This document shows, in pieces, positions 40,578 through 49,332 of a stretch of DNA of 64,000 nt. Origin of the DNA: JACNIV01 sp965370415 (GTDB lineage: Bacteria > Cloacimonadota > Cloacimonadia > Cloacimonadales > TCS61); contig CBDUTJ010000006.1 in assembly GCA_965370415.1 (NCBI GenBank), forward strand, positions 1 to 64,000, written 5' to 3'. Every line of letters begins with the position of its first letter. Within the stretch, counting starts at the first letter, position 1. Under the pieces are notes generated by a model. It was not told the DNA's origin. It did not search any database and saw only the letters and a program-made list of their open reading frames with translations. A program made the translations under genes and the position numbers.

Positions 40578-43028
40578 ATGAGTTTTAAAAAAATACAATT
40601 CCAGCACCTGCTGGCTTCGGTGCTGAAACCTGCTCGTTATATTAACCAGGAATTGAATAGTTATTCAAAATCACCTTCAGACAAAACAGAGAATTTCTGC
40701 CTGGCTTTTCCTGATGTTTATGAAGTTGGTTTTTCACATCTCGGACTAAAGATATTATATTCAATTTTAAATAAAGAACCGGATTGTGTTGCAGACCGTG
40801 TTTATGCTCCCTGGCCGGATTTTGCTGAACTCCTGAAAGAAGAGAACATCCCGCTTTTTGGAATTGAAAGCACAGTAGCTCTGAAAGATTTCGACCTGAT
40901 AGGTTTCACCTTACAAACAGAGCTTACTTTCACGAATGTTTTATATATGCTCGACCTAGCGCAAATTCCGCTTCTTTCCACAGAGCGACGTGAAAGCGAT
41001 CCAATCATCTTTGCCGGTGGACCTTCTGCAACTAATCCACAGCCTATGGCAGATTTTTTCGATAGCTTTTTGATAGGTGATGGCGAAGAAGTAATACTCG
41101 AGATCAAGAACTGCCTTAAAGAAACTAAAAATAGTTCTCGACTAGAAAAACTGAAAGCACTCAGTCAAATTGAGGGAGTGTACATTCCGGTTTTGTATAA
41201 TGCACAGTATGGCAAAATAAAAGCTCGTAAATTCATGGATTTTGATAACCCGAAAAAAACACATGATAATCAACTTGTTCCCTGGGTAATGCCCACTCAT
41301 TACCGCTATGTTTCGGAGATCATGCGGGGTTGTTCTCGCGGTTGTAGATTCTGCTTTGCAGGAATGTTCTACCGTCCTGTAAGGGAACGAGACCCAAAAG
41401 TGATCTTAAAGAACTTGCAGAAAGAAGTAAAAAAATACGGTTGGAATGAAGCTGCTCTTACTTCCCTCTCTTCCAGTGATTACAGTTGTATCAAACCTCT
41501 TTTAATGGAAATCTATAAAAACCTGAATAAAGCCAGCCTTTCGCTACCTTCATTGCGAGTCGACAGCATCGATGATGAACTAACTACACTGATGAATGCC
41601 ATGCGTCAGACAGGACTTACTATTGCCCCGGAAGCCGGCAGTCAGCGGTTGAGAAATATCATTAATAAAAACATTTCGCAGGAAGAGATCTTCCGCAGCG
41701 TGGAAATAGCATTGAAAAACGGTTGGCAGCTCATTAAATTTTATTTTATGATAGGATTGCCATTTGAAACTGATGAAGACATCGAAGCAATCATTAAACT
41801 TATAAATGACATCATACTACTTTCCAAAAAGAAGCTGAGAATAAACATAACAGTTTCTCCATTTGTACCCAAGCCTTTTACTCCATTCCAATGGGCAGAA
41901 ATGGAAAACAAAGATGAACTTCTCCGTAAAGCAAAATGGATAAAAAATTCATTTAGAAGTTATAAATTTATCAAGATAAAATACCACGATGTGGAATCAT
42001 CTCTGCTGGAATGCGTGATGGGTCGTGGTGGACGTGAAGTGGGAAAACTTATCTTTCAAGCTTACAAAAACGGAGCAATATTCGATGGTTGGAATGAGCA
42101 TTTCTGTTTTGAGAACTGGGAAAAAGCAGCAGAAAAAATCGGGATGGATATCACAGCTTACACAAAACAAATTCCCTTTGATAGTCAACTTCTCTGGCAT
42201 AATATCGATATTGGCATCACAGAAGAATTCCTGCTTTCCGAATGGAAAAAATCTGAATCAGAGGTAACAACTGAGGATTGTAAAACTGGAAAATGTACAG
42301 ACTGCGGTGTATGTACTAAAGAAATTTTTCCAAGATACGTTAAAGAAATCCCCACAAAACCCGTGGAATTAAGAAAACATGTAAGCGATAATTCACCTAA
42401 TATTCATTACCGGGTTTTCTTTAGCAAAATGGGAAAAATCTGTTTTGTTCCGCATCTCGATCTTGCCCGGATGATCTACAATATAATGCGCGCTTCCGAC
42501 TTACCGATAGCCTATTCACAGGGATTCAATGTGCGTCCGATTCTCAGTTTTGGTCCCCCTCTTCCCCTGGGTATGCAGGGTCGCAATGAGTATTTTGATT
42601 TCATCCTGAAAGAAGAAATGGATACCGGATTTCTATATTCTGAAATCGGTAAAGTAATGCCACCACAATTAAAATTGAATAACATCGAACCTATACCATT
42701 AAAAGCGATGCGAGCTATGAGCTATTATGTTTTTGAAAAAATATCCGTGATTCTTCCAACAGAATTTGCGGAGTTGTTTGAAAAGGAAACTGCTTCTTTT
42801 CAGAAATGTTCAGAACTCCTTTTTACCCGCATCAGGAAGGAAAAAGAACGAACTGTAGATCTAAAAGAAATAGTTCAAACCCTTAATTGGACAGGTGAAA
42901 AACTGGAGATCATAAAAAAGATAGTCGGTGCCAGTATTTTTGATGTTTTAGAACAGGTTTATAAAACCAGAAGAAATAAAACTAATAAGTTTGAGATTAT
43001 TCGCGAAGAATTGATTTCTGATGAATAA
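40578..43028 (+). CDS. B12-binding-like/radical SAM protein with DUF2344 C-terminus
   Basis: 816 residues from the ATG at 40578; the frame opens 19 codons earlier inside the RodZ-like gene. N-terminal residues 40-200 resemble the B12-binding-like region of TIGR03960 (LAFPDVYEVGFSHLGLKILY, FAGGPSATNPQPMAD). The radical SAM cluster motif is CSRGCRFC (CxxxCxxC) near 250, and the barrel continues with APEAGSQRLRNIINK. Residues from about 610 are DUF2344 (YRVFFSKMGKICFVPHLDLARM, AYSQGFNVRPILSFGPPLPLG). A CxxCGVC stretch near 575 may hold another metal. This fused family is widespread, often near rodA or RNase genes; its reaction is not established. Confidence 0.93.
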   Translation: MSFKKIQFQHLLASVLKPARYINQELNSYSKSPSDKTENFCLAFPDVYEVGFSHLGLKILYSILNKEPDCVADRVYAPWPDFAELLKEENIPLFGIESTVALKDFDLIGFTLQTELTFTNVLYMLDLAQIPLLSTERRESDPIIFAGGPSATNPQPMADFFDSFLIGDGEEVILEIKNCLKETKNSSRLEKLKALSQIEGVYIPVLYNAQYGKIKARKFMDFDNPKKTHDNQLVPWVMPTHYRYVSEIMRGCSRGCRFCFAGMFYRPVRERDPKVILKNLQKEVKKYGWNEAALTSLSSSDYSCIKPLLMEIYKNLNKASLSLPSLRVDSIDDELTTLMNAMRQTGLTIAPEAGSQRLRNIINKNISQEEIFRSVEIALKNGWQLIKFYFMIGLPFETDEDIEAIIKLINDIILLSKKKLRINITVSPFVPKPFTPFQWAEMENKDELLRKAKWIKNSFRSYKFIKIKYHDVESSLLECVMGRGGREVGKLIFQAYKNGAIFDGWNEHFCFENWEKAAEKIGMDITAYTKQIPFDSQLLWHNIDIGITEEFLLSEWKKSESEVTTEDCKTGKCTDCGVCTKEIFPRYVKEIPTKPVELRKHVSDNSPNIHYRVFFSKMGKICFVPHLDLARMIYNIMRASDLPIAYSQGFNVRPILSFGPPLPLGMQGRNEYFDFILKEEMDTGFLYSEIGKVMPPQLKLNNIEPIPLKAMRAMSYYVFEKISVILPTEFAELFEKETASFQKCSELLFTRIRKEKERTVDLKEIVQTLNWTGEKLEIIKKIVGASIFDVLEQVYKTRRNKTNKFEIIREELISDE

Positions 43029-43038
43029 TACAAGCTTA

Positions 43039-43383
43039 TTAAACTTCGGAAGTTTGGGTTAAAGAAAATTTTGTCTTTAATTCAATTAACATATTTCTAA
43101 ATTCCGTTTTTAATTTATATATTCCCCTCTTTTCATCTTTCATTATTCTATCAACCATAGTAATAATAACTTTTTTTCTAGAAGCTTTAGTTTTGTCATT
43201 TTTAGTTTTATTAATTATGTTTATAGATTCATTTATTATTCTAATTTTATTATCTAATGATCGTTTGCGGAAATTTGATTCTTTGATATTGCATTCTTTG
43301 CAAAGCCCTCTATTGTTAAGTTGAAAGATAAAAAATGCTTTTTTACATAATTTGCATTTTTTTATCATTTTCGTTTTAGTCAT
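43039..43383 (-). CDS. small zinc-finger-like basic protein
   Basis: 114 residues from the ATG at 43383 (AAGGAG about ten bases upstream). KKCKLCKKAFFIFQLNNRGLCKECN gives two CxxC pairs about 18 residues apart, likely one zinc site. The rest is helical and very basic (KTKNDKTKASRKK). AT-rich. Function unknown; nucleic-acid binding is plausible. It is convergent with the radical SAM gene, with an AAACTTCGGAAGTTT palindrome (43041-43055) at its own 3' end. Confidence 0.65.
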   Translation of the reverse strand: MTKTKMIKKCKLCKKAFFIFQLNNRGLCKECNIKESNFRKRSLDNKIRIINESINIINKTKNDKTKASRKKVIITMVDRIMKDEKRGIYKLKTEFRNMLIELKTKFSLTQTSEV

Positions 43384-43541
43384 CCTTTCTCTCTCCTTAT
43401 GAAGACACAACTCGTAAGTTGCCCCTTCAATTTAATTCCAGCCAGCTATTATGTGTCGTGTCAGGCCATACAGAAACTTAATAATAATACCACTAATAAC
43501 AATACGCAAAAGCCAGATGAGAATTTGTTTTGTTGAGAATT

Positions 43542-43904
43542 TTAATGTTCCAGCCAATCCAGATCATATTCGATTCTATCGTAATCACCATGAGAAGATA
43601 AATCAAAGAAAATAGCATCATCAACTGCCGACATACCTGCTCCAATATCAGCACCATTCGCAAAGTAGGCAAAGCCTGTATCAATTATTGTGCTTCCGCT
43701 TATTGCTTTAACATCACAACTTACATTATAACCGGTTTTATTACCAGTATTTTTAACAGTTATCTCGATATAGGGGCAATCGTAACTTGTCATGCCGGTT
43801 GAAATGTTAACAATTTCAAAATCAGCGGATTTTTCGTTTTCATCGCAACCGGTAGATGCAAATGTCAGGACAATTATCATAAACAGTAAACATATATTTT
43901 TCAT
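43542..43904 (-). CDS. small lipoprotein with beta-sandwich (FxLYD-like) domain
   Basis: 120 residues. Signal MKNICLLFMIIVLTF with lipobox STGC (Cys20). Residues 28-115 (FEIVNIS, YIEITVKNTGNKTGYNVSC, DDAIFFDLSSHGDYDRIEYD) have the look of a FxLYD/CARDB-type beta sandwich, in which the phrase VKNTGN is typical. Probable outer- or inner-membrane lipoprotein; ligand unknown. It is one of a run of small exported proteins at 43.5-46 kb on the minus strand. Confidence 0.75.
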   Translation of the reverse strand: MKNICLLFMIIVLTFASTGCDENEKSADFEIVNISTGMTSYDCPYIEITVKNTGNKTGYNVSCDVKAISGSTIIDTGFAYFANGADIGAGMSAVDDAIFFDLSSHGDYDRIEYDLDWLEH

Positions 43905-43957
43905 TTGTTGCCTCCTCTTAAAAATGTCACGGATTTGGCATTTTTAAATTGCTGCAA

Positions 43958-44434
43958 TTAAAAATCCATTTCATCAGAAGCATTGCTAAGCTTTTCAATA
44001 AGTGTGTTTCTGGATTCCTCGAAGCTGGTTAATGCTCTGGTGATTTCTTTTTTGTTCGGATAATAGCCATTATCTTCATAAGTACCCAGATCATAAACGA
44101 GCTTGATCCTGTTTTCATTAAAAAGTATTTTCAGAGTGTAATTTAAATGAAACGATGAGAGACCAACCTTTACCTTTTGTAGCAGATTTAAAACGATTTT
44201 TCCTTTTTCAGGCTCATCCGTTTCAATTATATCTTCGATCTTTTTTGTGTAAACATCCTTCATTTGACTTAAATAGAATTCCTTAACAACTGGATAAGTG
44301 ACGTTCATCAAGCTGTCGGCTGTAATAACAAATTCGTAATGACCCTCACCTTTTGGCATTTTAAATGCAGTTGCACTTAGAGATACCGCTGATACTATGA
44401 CCAGCAGCATGATAAGAATTAACATCTTTTTCAT
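43958..44434 (-). CDS. exported protein of unknown function
   Basis: 158 residues, GGGAGGATTT before the ATG. Cleavable signal MKKMLILIMLLVIVSAVSLSATA. The mature part mixes strands and helices (GHYEFVITADSLMNVTYPVV, KVGLSSFHLNYTLKILF, LVYDLGTYEDNG), somewhat like DUF4468-type periplasmic domains, but no firm match. Not recognised. In a run with two other exported proteins, with palindromes between them. Confidence 0.65.
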   Translation of the reverse strand: MKKMLILIMLLVIVSAVSLSATAFKMPKGEGHYEFVITADSLMNVTYPVVKEFYLSQMKDVYTKKIEDIIETDEPEKGKIVLNLLQKVKVGLSSFHLNYTLKILFNENRIKLVYDLGTYEDNGYYPNKKEITRALTSFEESRNTLIEKLSNASDEMDF

Positions 44435-44490
44435 TTTAAATCCTCCCTTTTGTCCCGGCGTAGCCTTGGCGAAGCCGGATTGTTTTTTTT

Positions 44491-44520
44491 TGTAAGGGCA
44501 ACTCGTGAGTTGCCCTTACA
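44491..44520. repeat. perfect palindrome with 14-bp arms
   Basis: TGTAAGGGCAACTC-GT-GAGTTGCCCTTACA. A related degenerate copy (CAACTCGTAAGTTGCCCC) lies at 43409-43426. A CCGGCGTAGCCTTGGCGAAGCCGG hairpin directly precedes it. Confidence 0.88.
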
Positions 44521-44557
44521 CGCTGATATAAAAAAGTGTCACGGGTTTGGCATTTTT

Positions 44558-45052
44558 CTAATTGCTTGCAACGATTAATATGATAGCAGTTATTGCAACA
44601 CTAATTCCAATACTTGTACCCCAAATATTCCACATTGTTTTGCGGACTCCATGAATTTCATTAACCTGTAACTGTGTAAGATACAACTGGAATTCACGAT
44701 CTGTCATTTCGTTAATACCGTCTTTTGTCAATTTACCAGGTGTAAATAAGCTAAGGTCTTCTTTTGTTTTTGAGATCAATTCTATAACGTCCTGAGATCC
44801 AACCCAATTTTGCATGAAATCCTTTTTCTTGTATATCAGCCCAGTTACCGGCTGGTTGCCCTCGTTCTTAATTTCCTTAACGAGATCTCGATTGATCAAA
44901 TAGATATTACCGTCTGAATTCAGATAAATTTGATCACTCTTTTTACCAACAATTTCACCCTTTAATGTGCGCCCATCATTAAGAATAACCGACTCACCCC
45001 AGATTATTGTGAACATGAACAATAGCACGATCATAACTAATATCTTTTTCAT
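44558..45052 (-). CDS. exported protein with C-terminal membrane helix
   Basis: 164 residues from the ATG at 45052 (GGGGAGGAACAAA upstream). Signal MKKILVMIVLLFMFTIIWG. Residues 20-60 (SVILNDGRTLKGEIVGKKSD, YLINRDLVKEIKN) are a small beta motif often seen in FCB-group exported proteins, where it ends in a strand that can bind a partner. The middle is helical, and a final hydrophobic helix (SIGISVAITAIILIVAS) anchors it. Function unknown. The same DGRxLKGxI-type start is seen in the protein at 55717-56538 (NLPIKGDLLFV). Confidence 0.65.
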   Translation of the reverse strand: MKKILVMIVLLFMFTIIWGESVILNDGRTLKGEIVGKKSDQIYLNSDGNIYLINRDLVKEIKNEGNQPVTGLIYKKKDFMQNWVGSQDVIELISKTKEDLSLFTPGKLTKDGINEMTDREFQLYLTQLQVNEIHGVRKTMWNIWGTSIGISVAITAIILIVASN

Positions 45053-45116
45053 TTTGTTCCTCCCCTTTTTTGGACAGCTCACAGAGTTATCCCTACGTAA
45101 TTAATACCTATGTTTG

Positions 45117-45238
45117 GCAAAGCTGAGCTTTGCGTTCAATTACGTTCCCAAGTGCAACTTGGGAACGAGTTAAAAAACTCACTCTCCATACATCTTAATT
45201 GTGTGAAAAAAAGCGTTCCCACGCAGAGCATGGGAACG
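45117..45238. repeat. three palindromes, two of the GTTCCC/GGGAAC family
   Basis: GCAAAGCTGAGCTTTGC (45117-45133); CGTTCCCAAGT/ACTTGGGAACG then AGTT (45143-45167, perfect); CGTTCCCACGC/GCATGGGAACG then AGTT (45214-45238, one mismatch). Confidence 0.88.
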
Positions 45239-45255
45239 AGTTAATATTATATTTT

Positions 45256-46032
45256 CTATTTAAACTCCACAGTAATTTTCTCATTCATTTCATTTTTAAA
45301 GCCCGGAGCATTCTGCATTTTATCTTTCATTTCTTTTTCACTAACATTATCGCTGGATGAAAATATCTTCATGTATTCATCATTGGTCATCATTTCATCA
45401 AAATCCATTTCAGAAATCGTAACCACATTTCCATCTACGAACATAGCATTGGAATCTGTTATCTTACCATCGAACTTGATCTTGAATGACAGCTTCATGC
45501 CTGCATACATTGCTTTTACCATTTCAATCGACTGTTGTTGATCTTCTTCGCTGAGGGGTTCACCTGTTTCTTCTGTATATTCTTTACCTGCGGGTTCTTC
45601 TTTTTCCGGTGGAAAAATAATAGTAAATTGTGAAGTTTTTCCTTTATTGAAATCAAAAGTAATATACTCTATTTCTGCTGGCATCCCGGTGCCCTGCACA
45701 GCTTTTGCTGCCAGGTTCGTCTCCAGAGTCAGTTTTGTGATATCGTCAAAAGCATAAACAGCCATATAGCCTTTCAAACCGTTTTCCTCGATCTCTTTGC
45801 TGGATACATAACTCACATTTTTGCCAAATGTAACTGCATCGGCTTTAAGCTTCTCTACATCATGCAGGCTTTGGCCTCCCATATTTTTTCCCATTTCAGT
45901 TGTAACTAAAAATTTTTCTTCGATTGTTCCACTACCGTCTTTTTTTACGTTGATAGTTCTATGCACCTGGAAACATCCACTTAATAAAACTAAAATTGAA
46001 AGCAATAATGTAAAATTTCTGATACTTTTCAT
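45256..46032 (-). CDS. lipoprotein of the DGSG/LppM-like type
   Basis: 258 residues, GAGGAAAA before the ATG. Signal and lipobox VLLSGCFQ (Cys near 20). It opens with VHRTINVKKDGSGTIEEKFLV, the DGSG strand motif found in LppM-like and similar lipoproteins of several phyla, followed by mixed alpha/beta with a Glu-rich loop (PEKEEPAGKEYTEETGEPLS) and Met-rich helices near the end. Probable periplasmic-facing lipoprotein. Function not established. Divergent from gltX, with a TTGACA box at 46126 in the shared gap. Confidence 0.7.
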   Translation of the reverse strand: MKSIRNFTLLLSILVLLSGCFQVHRTINVKKDGSGTIEEKFLVTTEMGKNMGGQSLHDVEKLKADAVTFGKNVSYVSSKEIEENGLKGYMAVYAFDDITKLTLETNLAAKAVQGTGMPAEIEYITFDFNKGKTSQFTIIFPPEKEEPAGKEYTEETGEPLSEEDQQQSIEMVKAMYAGMKLSFKIKFDGKITDSNAMFVDGNVVTISEMDFDEMMTNDEYMKIFSSSDNVSEKEMKDKMQNAPGFKNEMNEKITVEFK

Positions 46033-46182
46033 TTTTCCTCCTCAATATTTTTTTTCATGTTTACAAAATAAATTGATTTTCTGATTGTCAAATCAAATTT
46101 AACAGTAACAATATATAAATTCCAGTTGACATACCAAATAGTTTATGAATCTTAGAAATAGATTTTAAGTAATGGAGAATCA

Positions 46183-47622
46183 ATGAATAACGAAATCAGG
46201 GTACGTTTTGCACCCAGTCCCACGGGCTACTTGCATGTGGGAAGTTTGCGAACAGCATTATATAATTATTTATACGCGAAAAAAACAGGCGGGGAATTTA
46301 TACTTCGCATTGAAGATACAGATCGCAGCCGTTATGTGGAAGGTGCTGTAGAAAATCTGATAGAAACACTTCAAGCAGTTGGTTTGGAATGCGATGAAGG
46401 ACCCGATAAAGGTGGAGATTTTGGACCATATTTCCAATCCAAACGGACTGATATTTACAAAAAATACGTCCGGGAACTCCTGGATAAAGATGCAGCTTAT
46501 CATTGTTTCTGCACAGAAGACGATCTAAAAAAAATGCGGGAAGAACAGATAGCAAATAAAATGGATATACGCTACGATGGCAGGTGTAGAAATCTTTCTG
46601 AAGAACAGATTCAGGAAAACCTGGATCAGGGTAAACTATTTGTTATACGGGCAAAAATACCAACAGAAGGTGAAGTTGTTTTCTTTGATATTGTACGGGA
46701 AAGAATAAGCATCAAGTGGAAAACTGTGGACGATCAGGTACTTATCAAATCGGATGGCTATCCCACCTATCACCTGGCAAATGTAGTGGACGATCACCAG
46801 ATGGGAATTACTCACGTAATTCGCGGTGAAGAATGGATATCCAGTGTTCCTAAACATCTTTTCCTTTACAATGCTTTGGGTTGGAAACCACCCAAAATGT
46901 GCCATCTTCCTCTTCTATTAAATCCCGATAAAAGCAAGCTCAGCAAACGCCAGGGAGATGTGGCAGTGGAAGATTTCCTGAAAAAAGGTTATCTGCCGGA
47001 AGCTCTTTTGAACTTCGTTGCTCTTCTGGGCTGGCATCCTGCTGGTGATCGCGAACTTTTCACGTTGGATGAACTCGTTCAAGAGTTTTCGTTGAAAAGA
47101 ATTAGTAAAGCCGGTGCGGTGTTCGATATGGAAAAATTGAACTGGATGAACGGACACTACCTGCGTGATCTTGAACTGGGTTACATTGCGATAAAAGCCA
47201 AACCGTATTTTACAGAAGCAGGTTTTGATATCAGCGATAATGAAAAATATCTTAAAATAGTAGATGTAGCCAGGAATAGAATATCAACGCTTTCAGAGAT
47301 CATCGAAGCAGCAAAACCGTTCTTTACTGTTTCAGCATATTCAGATGAAGACCGGAAGATCATTGACAATGAAAATTCGCAAAAATTATTTACTTTCTGG
47401 CTGGAAAATCTGAAAGCAATGGATTCTATTACCGAAGAAAATGTAAACCAGCTTCTTAAACAAAGCACGGAAGAACTGAGCATCAAGGGAAAAGATCTTT
47501 ATTTTCCGTTACGTCTTGCTTTATTCGGTAGTGTTCACGGTCCTGAACTTCCGGTGATCTTTGATATTCTTGGTAAAAATGAAGTTATCAATAGACTTCA
47601 AAAATTAGTTAAAGGGATCTAA
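46183..47622 (+). CDS. gltX: glutamyl-tRNA synthetase
   Basis: 479 residues. Class I synthetase that charges tRNA-Glu. The HIGH-type signature is SPTGYLHVGSLRTALYNYL and the KMSKS-type signature is DKSKLSKRQGD. IEDTDRSRY, HLANVVDDHQMGITHVIRGEEW and LLGWHPAGD match the family. C-terminal helical anticodon-binding domain from about 330. GGAGAATCA precedes the ATG. It leads a co-directional run gltX, GNAT, holB, glnS, phoB, phoR with small gaps. Since glnS is also present, this GltX is presumably discriminating. Confidence 0.96.
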   Translation: MNNEIRVRFAPSPTGYLHVGSLRTALYNYLYAKKTGGEFILRIEDTDRSRYVEGAVENLIETLQAVGLECDEGPDKGGDFGPYFQSKRTDIYKKYVRELLDKDAAYHCFCTEDDLKKMREEQIANKMDIRYDGRCRNLSEEQIQENLDQGKLFVIRAKIPTEGEVVFFDIVRERISIKWKTVDDQVLIKSDGYPTYHLANVVDDHQMGITHVIRGEEWISSVPKHLFLYNALGWKPPKMCHLPLLLNPDKSKLSKRQGDVAVEDFLKKGYLPEALLNFVALLGWHPAGDRELFTLDELVQEFSLKRISKAGAVFDMEKLNWMNGHYLRDLELGYIAIKAKPYFTEAGFDISDNEKYLKIVDVARNRISTLSEIIEAAKPFFTVSAYSDEDRKIIDNENSQKLFTFWLENLKAMDSITEENVNQLLKQSTEELSIKGKDLYFPLRLALFGSVHGPELPVIFDILGKNEVINRLQKLVKGI

Positions 47623-47623
47623 T

Positions 47624-48193
47624 ATGAAATATTTCAAAAAACTGATCGGGAAAAAATGTTATCTATCTCCCATTAGCGTGGATGATGCAGAGCAGTATTG
47701 CGAATGGATAAACGATGCGGAAGTTAATAAATTCATGGTCTTTTCTTCGCATCAGATCGGCATTGAAAAAGAAAGAACTATCCTGGAAGACATGATAAAA
47801 AGAAATGCTCAGATCTTCGCTATCATCGACATTAAAAAAGATGAACTTATCGGGAACTGCAGTTTATTCGATATTGATCATCTCAACATGAAGGCAGAGT
47901 TTGGCATTTTCATTGGAAATAAAACTTACTGGGGAAAGGGTTATGGAACCGAAGCAACCATGCTGATATTAGATTACGGTTTTAATATTCTGAACCTGAA
48001 CAACATAATGCTTAGAGTTTACAGTTATAATAAAAGAGGAATTCGTTCTTACAAAAAATCCGGCTTTAAGGTAATTGGTAATCATAGAGAAGCCAAGATA
48101 ATCGGTAGTAAAAAATACGATGAAATATATATGGATATCCTTGCCAGTGAATTTAAAAGCATCTACATAAAGAAGATAATGGACAAAAAATAA
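47624..48193 (+). CDS. GNAT-family N-acetyltransferase (RimJ/RimL type)
   Basis: 189 residues, one base after gltX. The fold runs from YLSPISVDDAEQYCEWINDAEVN through ELIGNCSLFDIDHLNMKAEFGIFIG to the acetyl-CoA loop NKTYWGKGYGTEATMLIL (GKGYGT), then LNNIMLRVYSYNKRGIRSYKKSGF. This is Acetyltransf_3, which modifies protein N-termini, amino groups of sugars or antibiotics. The substrate is not predictable. A place between gltX and holB suggests housekeeping. Confidence 0.9.
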   Translation: MKYFKKLIGKKCYLSPISVDDAEQYCEWINDAEVNKFMVFSSHQIGIEKERTILEDMIKRNAQIFAIIDIKKDELIGNCSLFDIDHLNMKAEFGIFIGNKTYWGKGYGTEATMLILDYGFNILNLNNIMLRVYSYNKRGIRSYKKSGFKVIGNHREAKIIGSKKYDEIYMDILASEFKSIYIKKIMDKK

Positions 48194-48196
48194 ATT

Positions 48197-49321
48197 ATGT
48201 TCAATAAAATAAAAGGTCAGGATAAAGCGATCTCAATTTTAAAACGAGCAATGGAGAACGATAAGATAGCGAATACTTATCTTTTCTACGGACCGGATGG
48301 AATAGGAAAATTCACAACTGCTCTATATTTTGGAATGGCATTAAATTGTCATGCTACATTAGATAAACGACCTTGCGGAGCCTGTTCGTCCTGCAAGAAA
48401 TCTTTAACATTTTCGCATCCGGACCTGATCTACGTCTTCCCTTTTCCCAAAGAAACAAACAAACCGGATATTTCTATCGACAGAGAGATCAAATCCGAAA
48501 AAATACTGGAAGAGTATACAAACTACATCGAGAATAAGATCAAAACCCCCTGGAAAGAGTTCTTCTTCACCAAAAATACCGGAATTCGCATCGCCAGCAT
48601 CAGGATGCTGGAACACAGGATACAATTAACTCCCAATGAAGGAACTTATAAAATATGTATCATCGAGGATGCTGATCAAATGACCACTCAAGCAGCAAAT
48701 GCTTTCCTGAAAACCCTGGAAGAACCTCCATCGGATACTATTATCATTCTTACTTCTTCCAGACCGAATTCACTACTGCCTACTATTACATCTCGTTGTC
48801 AACAGATACCATTTGTACCGATTGCCAGAAAATTGATAGAACAGAAACTGGAAGAAAATAAATCACTGGAAAATATTGAAGCTAAAATGTATGCCCGTAT
48901 TGCCAATGGTAACATGGAAAAAGGACTTCGTCTGGTGGAAGAAGGAAGAATAGAAACCCGCGAACAGACAGTTGAATTCCTGCATATCCTTATAAATCAG
49001 AACGATCTCAGTTTCCTGGATTTTGTAAGCCGATATAGAAGTTCAAAGATGCTGAATAAACTTACAGAAATGATATTACACCTGATAATCTGGATTAGTG
49101 ATATTTCTTATTTCAAGCATGCTCATTCCGAGATCGTTAATCTGGATAAAACCGATATGATCGAAACACTTTACCAGAAAAATTCGGATGTAGATGAATA
49201 TGCTTCCGACCTGATAAACTTCCTGGAAGAAATGCTGCGCAAAATCGACGGTCACGTGAACCAGCAACTGGTTTTAATAGCAATTTATAATAGGCTATCA
49301 AAAACGTTCTTTCCCGGATAG
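48197..49321 (+). CDS. holB: DNA polymerase III delta' subunit
   Basis: 374 residues. Part of the clamp loader. KIKGQDKAISILKRAM and TYLFYGPDGIGKFTTALYF give an AAA+ start with a P-loop-like GPDGIGK. A four-Cys zinc module follows (CHATLDKRPCGACSSCKKS). Then IIEDADQMTTQAANAFLKTLEEPP and ILTSSRPNSLLPTITSRCQQI, the sensor and SRC motif typical of clamp-loader subunits. C-terminal helical domain. It sits in the gltX-glnS run. Confidence 0.92.
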   Translation: MFNKIKGQDKAISILKRAMENDKIANTYLFYGPDGIGKFTTALYFGMALNCHATLDKRPCGACSSCKKSLTFSHPDLIYVFPFPKETNKPDISIDREIKSEKILEEYTNYIENKIKTPWKEFFFTKNTGIRIASIRMLEHRIQLTPNEGTYKICIIEDADQMTTQAANAFLKTLEEPPSDTIIILTSSRPNSLLPTITSRCQQIPFVPIARKLIEQKLEENKSLENIEAKMYARIANGNMEKGLRLVEEGRIETREQTVEFLHILINQNDLSFLDFVSRYRSSKMLNKLTEMILHLIIWISDISYFKHAHSEIVNLDKTDMIETLYQKNSDVDEYASDLINFLEEMLRKIDGHVNQQLVLIAIYNRLSKTFFPG

Positions 49322-49332
49322 GAGAATAAGCA

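Noticed and set aside
46126..46131. TTGACA box upstream of gltX as a full promoter
   Set aside because: No acceptable -10 lies 16-18 bases downstream; nearest TATGAA is only 12 away, so it is not listed as a promoter.
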